Shown piece after piece: positions 46,806-56,701 of a stretch of DNA of 64,000 bases (positions within the stretch are counted from its first letter, which is position 1; every line of letters begins with the position of its first letter). Location: positions 124,001-188,000 of the forward strand of contig JANXNI010000029.1 of the NCBI GenBank assembly GCA_025354165.1, in the 5' to 3' direction. The stretch is from Burkholderiales bacterium (lineage in GTDB: Bacteria > Pseudomonadota > Gammaproteobacteria > Burkholderiales > Casimicrobiaceae). The notes under the pieces were generated by a model. It did not search any database and was not told the origin of the DNA. It saw nothing but the letters and a program-made list of their open reading frames with translations. The translations under genes were made by a program, and so were the position numbers.

Positions 46806-48272
46806 ATGCTGCTGGGCTTTGTATTTCTCTATTTGCTGATCACGATTGGCATCGGCCTTTGGGCGGCGCGCCGCGTAAAAAACACGGCCGACTTCGCGAT
46901 TGCGGGGCGCAGCCTGCCGCTTTACATGATCGTCACAACGACCTTTGCGACCTGGTTCGGCAGCGAAACGGTGCTCGGCATTGGCGCGAAATTTGTGCAG
47001 GGCAATTTCGGAACGGTAGTAGAAGACCCGTTCGGCGCGGCGTTTTGCCTGATCTTCGTCGGGATGTTTTTTGCGGGGAAGCTCTACAAATTAACGCTGT
47101 TGACGATCAGCGATTACTACCGTCAGCGCTTCGGCAAATCGGTAGAAATTTTGTGCTCCATCATCATCATGCTCTCGTATCTGGGCTGGGTCGCAGCACA
47201 GGTGACGGCGCTCGGGCTCGTGTTCAACGTGCTCTCAGCGGGCAGCATCACGTTCGAATGGGGCATGGTCATCGGCGTCGTCTCCATCCTGATTTACACG
47301 CTGTTCGGCGGGATGTGGAGTGTGGCCGTGACTGACTTTATCCAGATGATTGTGCTCGTCATTGGGCTCTCGATCATCGCCGTGATCGCGGGCGACATGG
47401 CGGGCGGTGCCGATAAAGTGGTCGCGTTTGCACAGAGCAAAGACATGCTGCGCTTCTTCACGCCACCTTCGGAAACGCCGGTCAAAGACATGTTGTTCTT
47501 TTTCGCTGCGGGTATCACCATCATGCTTGGTTCGATTCCACAGCAAGACGTGTTTCAGCGCGTGATGTCGGCAAAGGACATCAAGGCGGCGACACGTGGG
47601 CCGGTGATTGGTGGCATTTGTTACCTGCTGTTTGCGTTCGTGCCAATGTTTCTGGTGGTTGCCGCGCTGGTGATTTTGCCGGAGCAAACGGCTGAATTGC
47701 TGAAAGGCGATACCCAGAAAATTTTGCCGACGTTAATCTTGACGAAGATGCCGCTGATCGCGCAGATCATCTTTTTTGGTGCGCTGCTCTCCGCGATCAA
47801 ATCCACGGCTTCCGCCACCTTACTCGCGCCCAGCGTCACGTTTGTCGAAAATATTTACAAGCACTTCAACAAACACATGAACGATCAACAAACGCTCAAA
47901 GCAATGCGAGTCACCGTGCTGCTGTTCTCCGTCTTTGTGCTTGGCTATGCGATGGCGTCACGGGGCACCAAAATTTACGACATGGTTTCGGGCGCGTATC
48001 AGGTCACGCTGGTCGGTGCCTTCGTGCCGCTGGTGTTCGGTTTGTACTGGAGTCGCGCGACGACCCAGGGCGCGCTCGCCTCAATCATCTTCGGCATTGG
48101 CGCGTGGCTGCTGTTTATGATCGTGCCGGGCTGGGGCGAGGCGTTCCCGCAGCAACTGGCCGGTATTCTCGCCGCGTTTGCCGGGATGATCGTCGGCTCG
48201 CTCGTGCCGCAAAAAATCGCCAATCACACCGGGCATATCCATCACTTTTTGGGATCGTCGGAACGGGCGTGA
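46806..48272 (+). CDS. Sodium:solute symporter (SSS family)
   Basis: This 488-residue protein with about 13 helices begins LLGFVFLYLLITIGIGLWAA. It has DFAIAGRSLPLYMIVTTTFA and the SSS signature region IDVLTAFGGMWSVAVTD-like LFGGMWSVAVTDFIQM, and a later GAYQVTLVGAFVPLVFGLYW. It is divergent from the thiamine operon. Its substrate (amino acid, sugar or carboxylate) is unknown, and no riboswitch lies on its own strand. GAGGA precedes the ATG. Confidence 0.92.
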   Translation: MLLGFVFLYLLITIGIGLWAARRVKNTADFAIAGRSLPLYMIVTTTFATWFGSETVLGIGAKFVQGNFGTVVEDPFGAAFCLIFVGMFFAGKLYKLTLLTISDYYRQRFGKSVEILCSIIIMLSYLGWVAAQVTALGLVFNVLSAGSITFEWGMVIGVVSILIYTLFGGMWSVAVTDFIQMIVLVIGLSIIAVIAGDMAGGADKVVAFAQSKDMLRFFTPPSETPVKDMLFFFAAGITIMLGSIPQQDVFQRVMSAKDIKAATRGPVIGGICYLLFAFVPMFLVVAALVILPEQTAELLKGDTQKILPTLILTKMPLIAQIIFFGALLSAIKSTASATLLAPSVTFVENIYKHFNKHMNDQQTLKAMRVTVLLFSVFVLGYAMASRGTKIYDMVSGAYQVTLVGAFVPLVFGLYWSRATTQGALASIIFGIGAWLLFMIVPGWGEAFPQQLAGILAAFAGMIVGSLVPQKIANHTGHIHHFLGSSERA

Positions 48273-48300
48273 TCGGTTGCTGTTGGCTAGGTCGAGCATC

Positions 48301-48414
48301 AGCTTTTCGGCGATGTGACGTTTGGATGCGGGCTAGAAGCGGTAAACGACATTTGTCGACTTGGCGAAAAATGCACCTCGTTCCGCTGGCAATAGCCTTT
48401 CTAGCGCAGAGTTA
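48301..48414. repeat. 114-bp intergenic palindrome, copy I
   Basis: The left end is AGCTTTTCGGCG and the right end is GCGCAGAGTT. The centre TTGTCGACTTG is 57 nt in, and the left arm has GGATGCGGGCTA. It starts 28 nt after the stop of the symporter gene. Confidence 0.85.
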
Positions 48415-48481
48415 TTGCCAGAGTGTGGCTGCGACCTCGACTGAAAGGAACCCGACGCGACCCCAGTCTCAAGCCGGCTTA

Positions 48482-49222
48482 CTAGAATTTCATGCGCTTG
48501 AAAATACTTTCAGGCACATGCGTAATGATCAGCATGACCAAGCGCCAGAAACCCGGTAGGTAAACGACGTCGCGCTTCTTGTCGATGGCGTTCACAATGC
48601 CCTTGGCGATAGCGTCAGGGGTTGCCCAGAGCGCGCCTTTTTTCGCAATATGCGCCGTCATCGGCGAGTCGATGAAACCGGGTTTGACGGTGACCACGTG
48701 CACGCGTCGCGCCGCCATCCGTGAGCGGAGGCCGGAGCAGAACGCAGTGAGCCCCGCTTTCGCTGCGCCGTACCCATGATTGCTGCCGCGCCCGCGATCT
48801 CCGGCGACTGAAGAAATCACGGCAATCGTGCCGCCGTTCGCGCTGTCCGCGGCCATGCGCTCGGCCAGGCTTTGTGCCCACACCGCGGCGCTGGTGAAGT
48901 TCGCAGTGAGCTCACTAACCAGATACGCGGCGTCGCTATCTGCACGCGCTGAATCGGTGAGGCTGCCGTAGGCGACGAGCGCAACGCGCGGTACGTTCAT
49001 GGCGCGTACTGTTTCTGTGATGAAAGTGGTGTTGGTCAAATCGCCGACGACGGTGGCGACCGTTAGTGCTCCGCGCACGCGCGCGTCAGCGGCGACGCGT
49101 TCTAGCTCGCCTGCGTTGCGCGCGATGAGTGTGAGTTCCATGCCGCGTTGCGCCCAGATGCGTATCGCGGCTTGAGCTACGGCGGATGTCGCGCCCACTA
49201 CGACTACGTTTGTTTTATTCAT
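48482..49222 (-). CDS. Short-chain dehydrogenase (DprE2-like)
   Basis: This 246-residue SDR starts MNKTNVVVVGATSAVAQAAI. It has TIAVISSVAGDRGRGSNHGYG, where Ser and YxxxK (GYGAAKAGL) form the catalytic set, and a hydrophobic C-terminus. The ATG overlaps the 3' end of the upstream FAD oxidase by 8 nt. The pair resembles the DprE1/DprE2 epimerase that converts decaprenyl-phosphoryl-ribose to arabinose. Here the substrate is not known. Confidence 0.85.
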   Translation of the reverse strand: MNKTNVVVVGATSAVAQAAIRIWAQRGMELTLIARNAGELERVAADARVRGALTVATVVGDLTNTTFITETVRAMNVPRVALVAYGSLTDSARADSDAAYLVSELTANFTSAAVWAQSLAERMAADSANGGTIAVISSVAGDRGRGSNHGYGAAKAGLTAFCSGLRSRMAARRVHVVTVKPGFIDSPMTAHIAKKGALWATPDAIAKGIVNAIDKKRDVVYLPGFWRLVMLIITHVPESIFKRMKF

Positions 49223-50534
49223 CTTGCAAATCCTGTGAAGCCGTGACGCGTCGCCAGAAAGACGACGAAATCGCCGGATCACGCGCTGCCTCCAACTCGC
49301 GCCATTGCGGGAAAAATCGTTGAAACATGGCGGCGGACATACGCGCGTCTTTCGCTGGGTACACGCGTCCGCCGACATCGGCGACCATCGCGTCGGCACG
49401 ATCCAGCGCGCGACGATCTTTTTCATCGGGCGCGGGAATGTCGAGTGCCACGGTGGTTCCCGAGATGGGGAAACTCATGAGTCCAGGCGACGGCATATCG
49501 CCAAACGTTTTGATCACGGCTAGATAACTTGCGACGTGTGCTTCGCGCAAATGCGTGAGAATTTTTGGCACCGTTTCGCGCGCTGCAGCGGTCGGAACGA
49601 CGAACTGGTATTGCACAAAACCCCGTTTGCCATAGGCACGATTCCATGCGTTCACTGCGTCGAGTGGAAAAAAGAATTGCCACAGCGGGATCGTCTCACG
49701 CGTCGCCGTGCGCAGTGCTTGCGCACGGTAGTAGAGCGCGTTGAAAGTTTTCGCACTCCATGCACCGAGCAGCCACCGCGGCGCGTCCATTGGCATTGTC
49801 AGTCGAGCGGGTTGCGGAGCGAGCCATTCGTCGGGCCCGTCGCAGTGCCGCCCGCGAAAAAACACGCCGCGCAGATTCGGGTCCAGCGTGTCGATCCAGC
49901 CGACGGTGTATTCCCAATCTTTGCTCGCCGCGTCGAGCGCGAGATAGCTGTCGATCGTGCCGTCGCCGCCGAATAGTTTGGTGTCTTGTTCAATACCGGG
50001 GCCACGAACACAGTCCAACTGCAACGTGACTTCCTCGATTAGACCAGTGAGTCCTAGCCCAGCAACGGTGTTTCTGAATAAGGTGTCACTTGGTTTGAGG
50101 TCTATTGAGCCCCAATCTGAGCGACGCAGCTTCATCCCCAAAACGCTCTTGCCGAAGGTGCCCCAGCGATGATGATTTTTGCCATGCACGTCGTTCGCAA
50201 TCGCGCCTCCGACAGTGACATAACGCGTGCCGGGAACGACCGGTAAAAACCAGCCGCGTGGCAGCATGGCTTCCGCGATATTGGCGAGCGATGCGCCCGC
50301 CTCGCACGTGAGCACGCCATGCACATCGTCAAACGCCAGCAATCGATCGCGGCGAAATGTGTGCAGCAACGTGCCGCCGTCGTTGACGCAAACGTCGCCG
50401 TAACTACGTCCCAGCCCGCGCGGCAGGTAGAGGTTCGAAGCCTCGGCAACGAGTGGGCCGCCATCGACAAACCTGTGGGTCTGATTGGCGATGTAACCGC
50501 GTCCCCACGGCTGATCGAGCGAAAGCGGGTTCAC
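49215..50534 (-). CDS. FAD-dependent oxidase (DprE1-like)
   Basis: This 439-residue protein has an N-terminal FAD-binding domain with YLPRGLGRSYGDVCVNDGG and PVVPGTRYVTVGGAIANDVH. An aldonolactone-oxidase-type C-terminal half follows. The segment GKNHHRWGTFG fits DprE1-like enzymes, which oxidise C2 of a polyprenyl-linked sugar. It is coupled to the SDR downstream and lies 9 nt after ubiB. No UbiA prenyltransferase is in the window, so a lipid-linked substrate is only a suggestion. Confidence 0.85.
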   Translation of the reverse strand: MNPLSLDQPWGRGYIANQTHRFVDGGPLVAEASNLYLPRGLGRSYGDVCVNDGGTLLHTFRRDRLLAFDDVHGVLTCEAGASLANIAEAMLPRGWFLPVVPGTRYVTVGGAIANDVHGKNHHRWGTFGKSVLGMKLRRSDWGSIDLKPSDTLFRNTVAGLGLTGLIEEVTLQLDCVRGPGIEQDTKLFGGDGTIDSYLALDAASKDWEYTVGWIDTLDPNLRGVFFRGRHCDGPDEWLAPQPARLTMPMDAPRWLLGAWSAKTFNALYYRAQALRTATRETIPLWQFFFPLDAVNAWNRAYGKRGFVQYQFVVPTAAARETVPKILTHLREAHVASYLAVIKTFGDMPSPGLMSFPISGTTVALDIPAPDEKDRRALDRADAMVADVGGRVYPAKDARMSAAMFQRFFPQWRELEAARDPAISSSFWRRVTASQDLQDE

Positions 50535-50543
50535 CTTAGCTGT

Positions 50544-52091
50544 CTATTCCAGCAACAATGGAATCCACAACGTCCCCAGTATCGCCAGCAGACAAATCGC
50601 AATAATCGCTAGCCAGACATTCGTCCAGCCGGTGCTCGTACGCACGACCACAGAAGCAGGCGGCGAGTTCCGCTGCTCCAGCGCCTGATGAATCAGGCGT
50701 GGCACCTGCGGCAATGCGCTGGAGAGATAGGGCGCTTGTTCAATCAGGCGCTGCCACATCGCTTCGGGCCCTACCTGATCGCGCATCCATTTTTCGAGGA
50801 ACGGCTGTGCGGTGGCCCATAAATCGAGGTACGGATCAAGCTGACGACCGAGGCCTTCGACGTTGAGTAGCGTCTTTTGTAGCAGCACCAGTTGCGGCTG
50901 AATCTCAACGTTAAATCGTCGTGACACCTGAAACAGTCGCAGTAGCACTTTGCCAAACGAAATGTCCGCCAGCGGGCGATCAAAAATGGGTTCGCAGACG
51001 CTGCGCACGGCGCTTTCCAGTTCATCCACGCGCGTGCCAGGCGGCACCCAGCCGGACTCAATGTGCGCGGTGGCAACTCGGCGGTAATCGCGGCGAAAGA
51101 ACGCCAAAAAATTCTCGGCCAGATAGCGCCGATCATTGTCATTCAACGTGCCGACGATGCCGAAATCCATGCCGACGTACTGGCCCAGATTTTCTAGATT
51201 GGTGCGAACAGCGATATTGCCCGGATGCATGTCTGCGTGAAAAAAGCCATCGCGAAATACTTGTGTGAAAAAAATCTCAACACCATCGCGTGCCAGCCTT
51301 TTGATGTCAACGCCCGCGGCTCTCAGTTTGTCAATTTGACTCACCGGCGTCGCGTACAGCCGCTCCATGACCATCACGGTTTGCTCGCACCAGTCCCAGT
51401 GCACTTCGGGCATGTAAAGGAGCGGCGAACCCGCGAAGTTTCGGCGCAGTTGCGAGCAGTTACCCGCTTCGCGCACGAGATCCAGTTCGTCATGTAAATA
51501 CTTGTCGAATTCGGCGACGACTTCGCGCGGTTTCAGGCGGCGACCGTCGGCGCTGAATCGCTCAACCCAACCCGCAAGTACGCGCAGTATCGCGAGATCA
51601 CTCTCGATCACCGGCTTGATATTGGGACGCAATATTTTGATGGCGACATCGCGACTCTCAAAGGTGTCGGCAACTTTCAGCTGGATCGCGCCGAAATGCA
51701 CTTGGGCGACGCTGGCGCTGGCAATCGGCGTCCAGTCGAAGCTGGCGAACACCTGATCAACCGGTCGCCCGTAGGCTTTTTCCAGTACTACCTTCACTTC
51801 TTCTGCCGGAAATGGCGGCACACGATCTTGCAGCAGGGACAATTCGCTTGCGATATCAGGCGGGATTAAATCGGGGCGCGTCGACAGCACCTGTCCGAAC
51901 TTGACGAAGCACGGGCCGAGCGATTCGAGCGCCAGCCGGAGCCGTGCGCCACGCGGCGCGTCGTGTTTGCGTGACCCGAGCAATTTTCCGAGGCCGCGTA
52001 GCAGCAGATTGGGAGAATCAGTGAGTACAAATTCGTCGAGTCCATATCGGTGAAAGACGCTGACGATTTTGGCAAGACGGAATAAACGCAT
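50544..52091 (-). CDS. ubiB: Ubiquinone biosynthesis kinase-like protein UbiB
   Basis: This 515-residue member of the ADCK/UbiB family has the KxGQ motif in [17 protein letters not shown], the Ala-rich loop [23 protein letters not shown] and a DFG-type MDFGIVGTL. Two C-terminal membrane helices follow. UbiB supports ubiquinone synthesis in the inner membrane. No ubiE or ubiJ is adjacent; instead the DprE-like pair follows by 9 nt. Confidence 0.95.
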   Translation of the reverse strand: MRLFRLAKIVSVFHRYGLDEFVLTDSPNLLLRGLGKLLGSRKHDAPRGARLRLALESLGPCFVKFGQVLSTRPDLIPPDIASELSLLQDRVPPFPAEEVKVVLEKAYGRPVDQVFASFDWTPIASASVAQVHFGAIQLKVADTFESRDVAIKILRPNIKPVIESDLAILRVLAGWVERFSADGRRLKPREVVAEFDKYLHDELDLVREAGNCSQLRRNFAGSPLLYMPEVHWDWCEQTVMVMERLYATPVSQIDKLRAAGVDIKRLARDGVEIFFTQVFRDGFFHADMHPGNIAVRTNLENLGQYVGMDFGIVGTLNDNDRRYLAENFLAFFRRDYRRVATAHIESGWVPPGTRVDELESAVRSVCEPIFDRPLADISFGKVLLRLFQVSRRFNVEIQPQLVLLQKTLLNVEGLGRQLDPYLDLWATAQPFLEKWMRDQVGPEAMWQRLIEQAPYLSSALPQVPRLIHQALEQRNSPPASVVVRTSTGWTNVWLAIIAICLLAILGTLWIPLLLE

Positions 52092-52159
52092 GCCTCGATT
52101 CTAAGAGGCGTCGCTGGTGAGCTTGTCTATCATCCGAAGTGCAGAGAAAGGATTTCATC

Positions 52160-53629
52160 ATGAACGTCTTGCCCGTATCGACGGATGTCTACGCAGCCGA
52201 CCCATTGTTTGATCTGGCCCCAGTGTCGTTGTGGTTAGAAGATTTCAATGCGGTTTACGAGTTGTTGCAGTCGTGGCGCATCGCGGGTGTGACCGACATT
52301 GGCAAATATCTGTCAGAGCGACCCGCCGGGATCGCAGAGTATTTTTCGCGCATCAAAGTGCTGAAAGTCAATCAGCGCACGCTGGATTTGTACGGCGCGA
52401 AGGACGTGAGTGCGTTACTGGCGGCGGGCGACACCCTGTTCGATAACAGCGACACGTCTGCTGCGATTGCTGAAATCTCGAAGCTCTGGAATGGCGAGAC
52501 GTCCTACCAGACCGAGACGATCAATTACACGCTTGATCGCCGTGCGCTGAACATTCGCCTTAACGTGAATCGTCTGGAAAACGTTGCCCGACCGTGGGAT
52601 CGCATGCTGATGGCGCTTGAGGATTTCACCGAGCAGAAGCGGGCTGAGAAGTCAGCAGCTGAGAACGAGGCTTATGCCCGCGCGCTGTTCGATCTTTCGC
52701 CTGTGTCTTTGTGGGTTGAGGATTTCAGCGAAGTCAAAGACATGTTGGACGATGTTCGCGCTCAGGGCATCACCGACTTCCGCACTTTTGTGGATGTGCA
52801 TCCTGAGTTCGTGTTGTCGTGCATGGAGCGTATTCGGGTGATCGACGTAAATCGGCAAACGCTGACGCTCTTCGGCGCCGCCAGCAAAGACGAATTGCTC
52901 GGGCGGTTGTCGGAGATTTTTCGTGACGAAATGTCGCGTTCGTTTGGCGAGCAGTTGCTTGATTGCTGGAACGGCTCGCTGTTTCAGTCGAGAGAGACGC
53001 TTAACTATTCGCTACGAGGGGATCCAATTCATTTGCACATGCAATGGGCAGTGTTACCGGGGCACGAGTCGAAATGGGATCTTGTGCAAGTCGCGCTCAC
53101 GGACATCAGTGCGCGAAAAAAGGCCGAGACGTATCTCGAATTCCTCGGCAAACATGACGCGCTTACCAAGCTGCGCAATCGTGCGTTCTACGATGACGAA
53201 ATCAGCCGTCTGAATCGGCGTGGGCCGTTTCCAGTTGGCGTGCTGTCGATCGATTTGAACGGCTTGAAGCGCGTCAATGACGAGTTTGGTCATGCTGTGG
53301 GCGATGCGATGTTGCGGCGTGCGGGAGAGGCGCTGAAAAAGACGTTGGGAGAAATTTTGCAGGCCGCACGCGTGGGCGGCGATGAATTCGTCTGCTTGCT
53401 GCCGCGTTATGGCCCCGCTGAGGTCGCGACGCTCAAGGAGAGCCTGCGTATGGTCGTCGAGTTGAATAATCAGTTCTATCAGGGCCCGCGACTGTCGTTG
53501 TCGGTGGGCTCGGCTGTGTGCGACCGCGCGGGTGAGCTGGAGCTTGCGCTGCGCGCTTCCGATGACGCGATGTATGTGGCGAAGCGTGCGTATTACGCGG
53601 CAGAAGGTTTGGATCGGCGAGGAGCGTAG
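52160..53629 (+). CDS. Diguanylate cyclase with two duplicated PAS-like domains
   Basis: This 489-residue protein has a C-terminal GGDEF domain with RVGGDEFVCLLPRY near residue 415, so it can make c-di-GMP. No RxxD inhibitory site precedes it. The N-terminal half contains two related segments, one starting LFDLAPVSLWLEDFNAVYEL and the other LFDLSPVSLWVEDFSEVKDM, an internal duplication of a sensory PAS-like unit. There is no membrane helix, so it senses a cytoplasmic signal. The ATG at 52160 has AAAGGA upstream. Confidence 0.9.
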   Translation: MNVLPVSTDVYAADPLFDLAPVSLWLEDFNAVYELLQSWRIAGVTDIGKYLSERPAGIAEYFSRIKVLKVNQRTLDLYGAKDVSALLAAGDTLFDNSDTSAAIAEISKLWNGETSYQTETINYTLDRRALNIRLNVNRLENVARPWDRMLMALEDFTEQKRAEKSAAENEAYARALFDLSPVSLWVEDFSEVKDMLDDVRAQGITDFRTFVDVHPEFVLSCMERIRVIDVNRQTLTLFGAASKDELLGRLSEIFRDEMSRSFGEQLLDCWNGSLFQSRETLNYSLRGDPIHLHMQWAVLPGHESKWDLVQVALTDISARKKAETYLEFLGKHDALTKLRNRAFYDDEISRLNRRGPFPVGVLSIDLNGLKRVNDEFGHAVGDAMLRRAGEALKKTLGEILQAARVGGDEFVCLLPRYGPAEVATLKESLRMVVELNNQFYQGPRLSLSVGSAVCDRAGELELALRASDDAMYVAKRAYYAAEGLDRRGA

Positions 53630-53714
53630 TCTGGCTCCTGCAACACGCAGCACGGATTTCTTTAAAATCAAGGCGTTGCATCCTTCTTCGCTCGCCTAAT
53701 CCGCGTGCTTGCTC

Positions 53715-54911
53715 ATGCCCGATCCTTCAGCGCCGATTCTCTGGCAATTTTCCCTCTCGACAATCAACGCCCTCGTGTGGCTTTTGCTGTTGTTGCTCGG
53801 ACTTGTCATGGGGCTCAAGATGCGCTGGGGACGGCTGGTTGCCATCACGGCATTTTTAACGCTTGATCTGATTGCGTTCGGCGCTTTTGTGCGGCTCACC
53901 GACAGCGGGCTCGGCTGTCCGGATTGGCCCGGTTGCTACGGGCAATTGCTACCGGCACAGGCCAGCACACAAATCAATCAGGCCATCGTGGATCAAGGGG
54001 GGGCGCACGGCCCGGTGAACCACGTCAAGGCGTGGATCGAGATGCTGCATCGCTATGTGGCGTCGTTCATCGGTGTGCTGATTCTGGTCATGTGTGTGCG
54101 TGCGCTGATCGCCAAATTTCGCGATGGAGGTTCGTCATGGTTGCGTGCGGCGAATGAATTCGGCTCTGTAAGTGTGGGCTTGGCGTGGCCGCTGTTGCTG
54201 TTGATCGTTGTGAGCCTGCAAGGTTTGTTCGGCAAATGGACGGTGACACTGAAGCTGATGCCGATTGTCGTTACGACGCATTTGATGGGCGGCATGCTGC
54301 TGTTCGCGCTTTTGATCTGGTTCTGGATGCGCGAACGGCACCGCGCGGGCGAGACGCGCGCGATGACGATTATGGTGTCTGGCGGCGTGAAAGTGATCGT
54401 TTGGGTCGCGGTGATCACACTGGCGGTACAAATTTTTCTTGGCGGCTGGGTTAGCACCAACTACGCAGTCATGGCGTGTGGCGATTTCCCCGGATGCAAT
54501 GGTCAATTGCAGCCCACCGTGGCGTGGAATGAGGGCTTCACGCTGTTGCGTGCGCTGGGCCGCAACCCCGACGGAAGCTTTCTCTCGATAGAGGGCTTGC
54601 GTGCAATCCACTGGGCGCATCGTGTCGGGGCATTAGTCACGACCGTTGTGGTGATCGCGGCTGCGGTTGCGCTGCTGCGCGCGCATGCGGCGCTGCGTCG
54701 ACAGGCGATATGGATTAAAACCGCGCTGCTGCTGCAAGTCGTGATTGGCATCAGCACGGTGCACTTCGCAAAGCCGATTCTGCTGGCGACGGCGCACAAC
54801 TTGGTTGCCTCTGCCTTGCTCGCCATGCTGCTAGTCGCGGCGTATCGCGTCAGTGGTCCGAAATCCACGACCGATTTCGCGGTTTCGACGACACTTCGTA
54901 AGCAAAAGTAA
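53715..54911 (+). CDS. ctaA: Heme A synthase
   Basis: This protein of about 398 residues and 8 helices has the CtaA signatures AFGAFVRLTDSGLGCPDWPG and HRYVASFIGVLIL, plus WVSTNYAVMACGDFPGCNG and HWAHRVGALVTT (heme-ligand histidines). It converts heme O to heme A for cytochrome oxidase. The usual partners ctaB, surf1 and ctaG are absent from the window, so the gene stands alone here. Confidence 0.93.
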   Translation: MPDPSAPILWQFSLSTINALVWLLLLLLGLVMGLKMRWGRLVAITAFLTLDLIAFGAFVRLTDSGLGCPDWPGCYGQLLPAQASTQINQAIVDQGGAHGPVNHVKAWIEMLHRYVASFIGVLILVMCVRALIAKFRDGGSSWLRAANEFGSVSVGLAWPLLLLIVVSLQGLFGKWTVTLKLMPIVVTTHLMGGMLLFALLIWFWMRERHRAGETRAMTIMVSGGVKVIVWVAVITLAVQIFLGGWVSTNYAVMACGDFPGCNGQLQPTVAWNEGFTLLRALGRNPDGSFLSIEGLRAIHWAHRVGALVTTVVVIAAAVALLRAHAALRRQAIWIKTALLLQVVIGISTVHFAKPILLATAHNLVASALLAMLLVAAYRVSGPKSTTDFAVSTTLRKQK

Positions 54912-54996
54912 CAGCCCCCTTGGCGGGCCATTCGCGTCAACGGCTTATTCCAGCGCATCGTTTTGTAACAACATTCGCAAATTCAGGGAGACCGTC

Positions 54997-55335
54997 ATGC
55001 GCCAGCCATCAACCCGTTTAATTTCTGCTGCCCTCACCAGCTGCGCGCTGGCACTGGTTGCCGGCGGTTGCGCCGTCGCGGTGCGCGGCCCTCTCCCTCT
55101 GGGGCCAGTGGTTTACGTGGATCGCGCGCCGCCTGCCCCGTACAACGAAGTGGTCACCGTTGCGCCGGGGCCGGGTTATGTCTGGATTGGCGGGTATCAC
55201 GGCTGGACAGGCCGCGACTACGTGTGGAATCGCGGTTACTGGACGTTGCCAGCGCGCGGCTATACCCGCTGGAGTCCCGGTTATTGGCATCGTGACGGTC
55301 GCGGCCACTACTGGATTGCCGGTCGTTGGCAATAA
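54997..55335 (+). CDS. Small lipoprotein with YXWxxGYW-type repeats
   Basis: This 112-residue protein has a lipoprotein signal with AGGC near residue 26. Repeats of aromatic-Gly motifs follow: GYVWIGGYHGW, YVWNRGYW, YTRWSPGYWH and YWIAGRW. This resembles the WXXGXW/BcpO-related family found in the envelope of many Burkholderiales. The role is unknown, possibly outer-membrane anchored. GGGAG lies upstream of the ATG. Confidence 0.88.
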   Translation: MRQPSTRLISAALTSCALALVAGGCAVAVRGPLPLGPVVYVDRAPPAPYNEVVTVAPGPGYVWIGGYHGWTGRDYVWNRGYWTLPARGYTRWSPGYWHRDGRGHYWIAGRWQ

Positions 55336-55336
55336 C

Positions 55337-55450
55337 AGCTTTTCGGCTAAACGACCACAGCGCAGGGGTTATAGGTCGTTTTGTTGAAATGTCAACTATG
55401 CCATATTTTTGCGTTTAGACCCAATGTACAGGTCGTTTCATTGAAAAGCT
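55337..55450. repeat. 114-bp intergenic palindrome, copy J
   Basis: The ends are AGCTTTTCGG and TTGAAAAGCT, and the centre ATGTCAACTATG is 57 nt in. Left ACGACC and right GGTCGTTT pair. It begins 1 nt after the lipoprotein stop and is the tightest copy to a stop codon. Confidence 0.9.
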
Positions 55451-55513
55451 GATGAAAAGGGCGATGGTTGAACGGGAGCACGGGGCGGCGTCCGTTGCCT
55501 ACGGCTGCGGTGC

Positions 55514-56662
55514 TCACAGATTCTGGGTCAATCGTCGAATGCCGTCTTCGAGCTTCGGCAAGCTCACCGCATAGGCCATCCGCACATGCTCCAGCGAGCG
55601 GAATTCGCCAAAGTCGATTCCGGGTGCGAAGGCAACGCCGGTGCGGTCGAGGATGTCGCTGGCGAAAGCTTCGCTGTTGTTGGTGAATGCGCTGACGTCG
55701 GCGTAGACGAAGAATCCGCCGTCGGGGAGGAGGGGGATTTTGAAGCCAATTTGGGTGAGTGCGCTGGCGAAGTAATTTCGTCGGGCTTCGAACTCTGCGC
55801 GCCGAGCTTCGGCAATGGCGTAGCCCGCGTGGGTGAAGCAGGCGAGCGCGGCGTGTTGCGACAGCGCGGCGGGCGAGATGTAGAGATTCTGCGCGAGTTT
55901 TTCGAGGTCGCGAACGTGGCGCTCCGGCGCGACCAGCCAGCCGAGTCGCCATCCAGTCATGTTGAAGTATTTGGAGAAACTGTTGACTGAAAACGCGTCA
56001 TTGGTATGCGACAGAACAGTTTCAGGTTTGCGACCGTAATTGAGTCCAGAGTAGGTTTCGTCGGACATCAGCACGCCGTTGTGTGAGGCGACGCAATCCA
56101 CTATGCGCTTCAGTTCGCCTTCGCGAACGCTGGTGCCGGTCGGGTTCGATGGGCTGGCGACCAGCACACCTTTGGTCTTTGCTGTCCATGCGCGATCAAT
56201 TAAATCGGCCGTGAACTGATAGCGCTCCTGCGGCCCCACGGCAATCGTGCGCGGCACGCCTTCCATCACGCGTACGAAATGGCGATTGCACGGATACGAC
56301 GGATCGGTCAGCAGAATTTCGTCATCACGATTGACGATCAGCGCGCAGGTCAGGAGCAACGCCGCTGATCCGCCCGCCGTCACAATGATGCGCTCCGGCG
56401 CAATGTCGAGCCCGTGAATGCGTTTGTAGTGACCGCTGATCGCTTCGCGCAGCGGTCGGATGCCGAGCGCGCTGGTGTAATAAATCTGCCCGCTCGCGAG
56501 CATCGTTTGCGCAGCATCGATCACCGGCTGGGGTGTCGGAAAATCCGGCTCTCCGATCTCCATGTGAATAATGTCGCGACCCTGCGCTTCAAGGGCGCGG
56601 GCATGTGAGGCGATCTCCATGACATGGAAGGGTTCGATGTGATTGAGGCGCTTAGCGAGCAT
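55514..56662 (-). CDS. Class I/II PLP-dependent aminotransferase
   Basis: This 382-residue protein has the fold-type I pattern: YTSALGIRPLREAISGHYKR, PSNPTGTSV, and the PLP lysine in NSFSKYFNMTGWRLGWLVAP. It transfers an amino group between amino and keto acids, most like AspC/AlaA-type enzymes. The specific substrate is not evident. It is convergent to the lipoprotein and separated from it by palindrome J. Confidence 0.92.
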   Translation of the reverse strand: MLAKRLNHIEPFHVMEIASHARALEAQGRDIIHMEIGEPDFPTPQPVIDAAQTMLASGQIYYTSALGIRPLREAISGHYKRIHGLDIAPERIIVTAGGSAALLLTCALIVNRDDEILLTDPSYPCNRHFVRVMEGVPRTIAVGPQERYQFTADLIDRAWTAKTKGVLVASPSNPTGTSVREGELKRIVDCVASHNGVLMSDETYSGLNYGRKPETVLSHTNDAFSVNSFSKYFNMTGWRLGWLVAPERHVRDLEKLAQNLYISPAALSQHAALACFTHAGYAIAEARRAEFEARRNYFASALTQIGFKIPLLPDGGFFVYADVSAFTNNSEAFASDILDRTGVAFAPGIDFGEFRSLEHVRMAYAVSLPKLEDGIRRLTQNL

Positions 56663-56701
56663 GGAGCGGGTACGAAATTGATGCAGGGACGGCAGCGGGC
56701 G

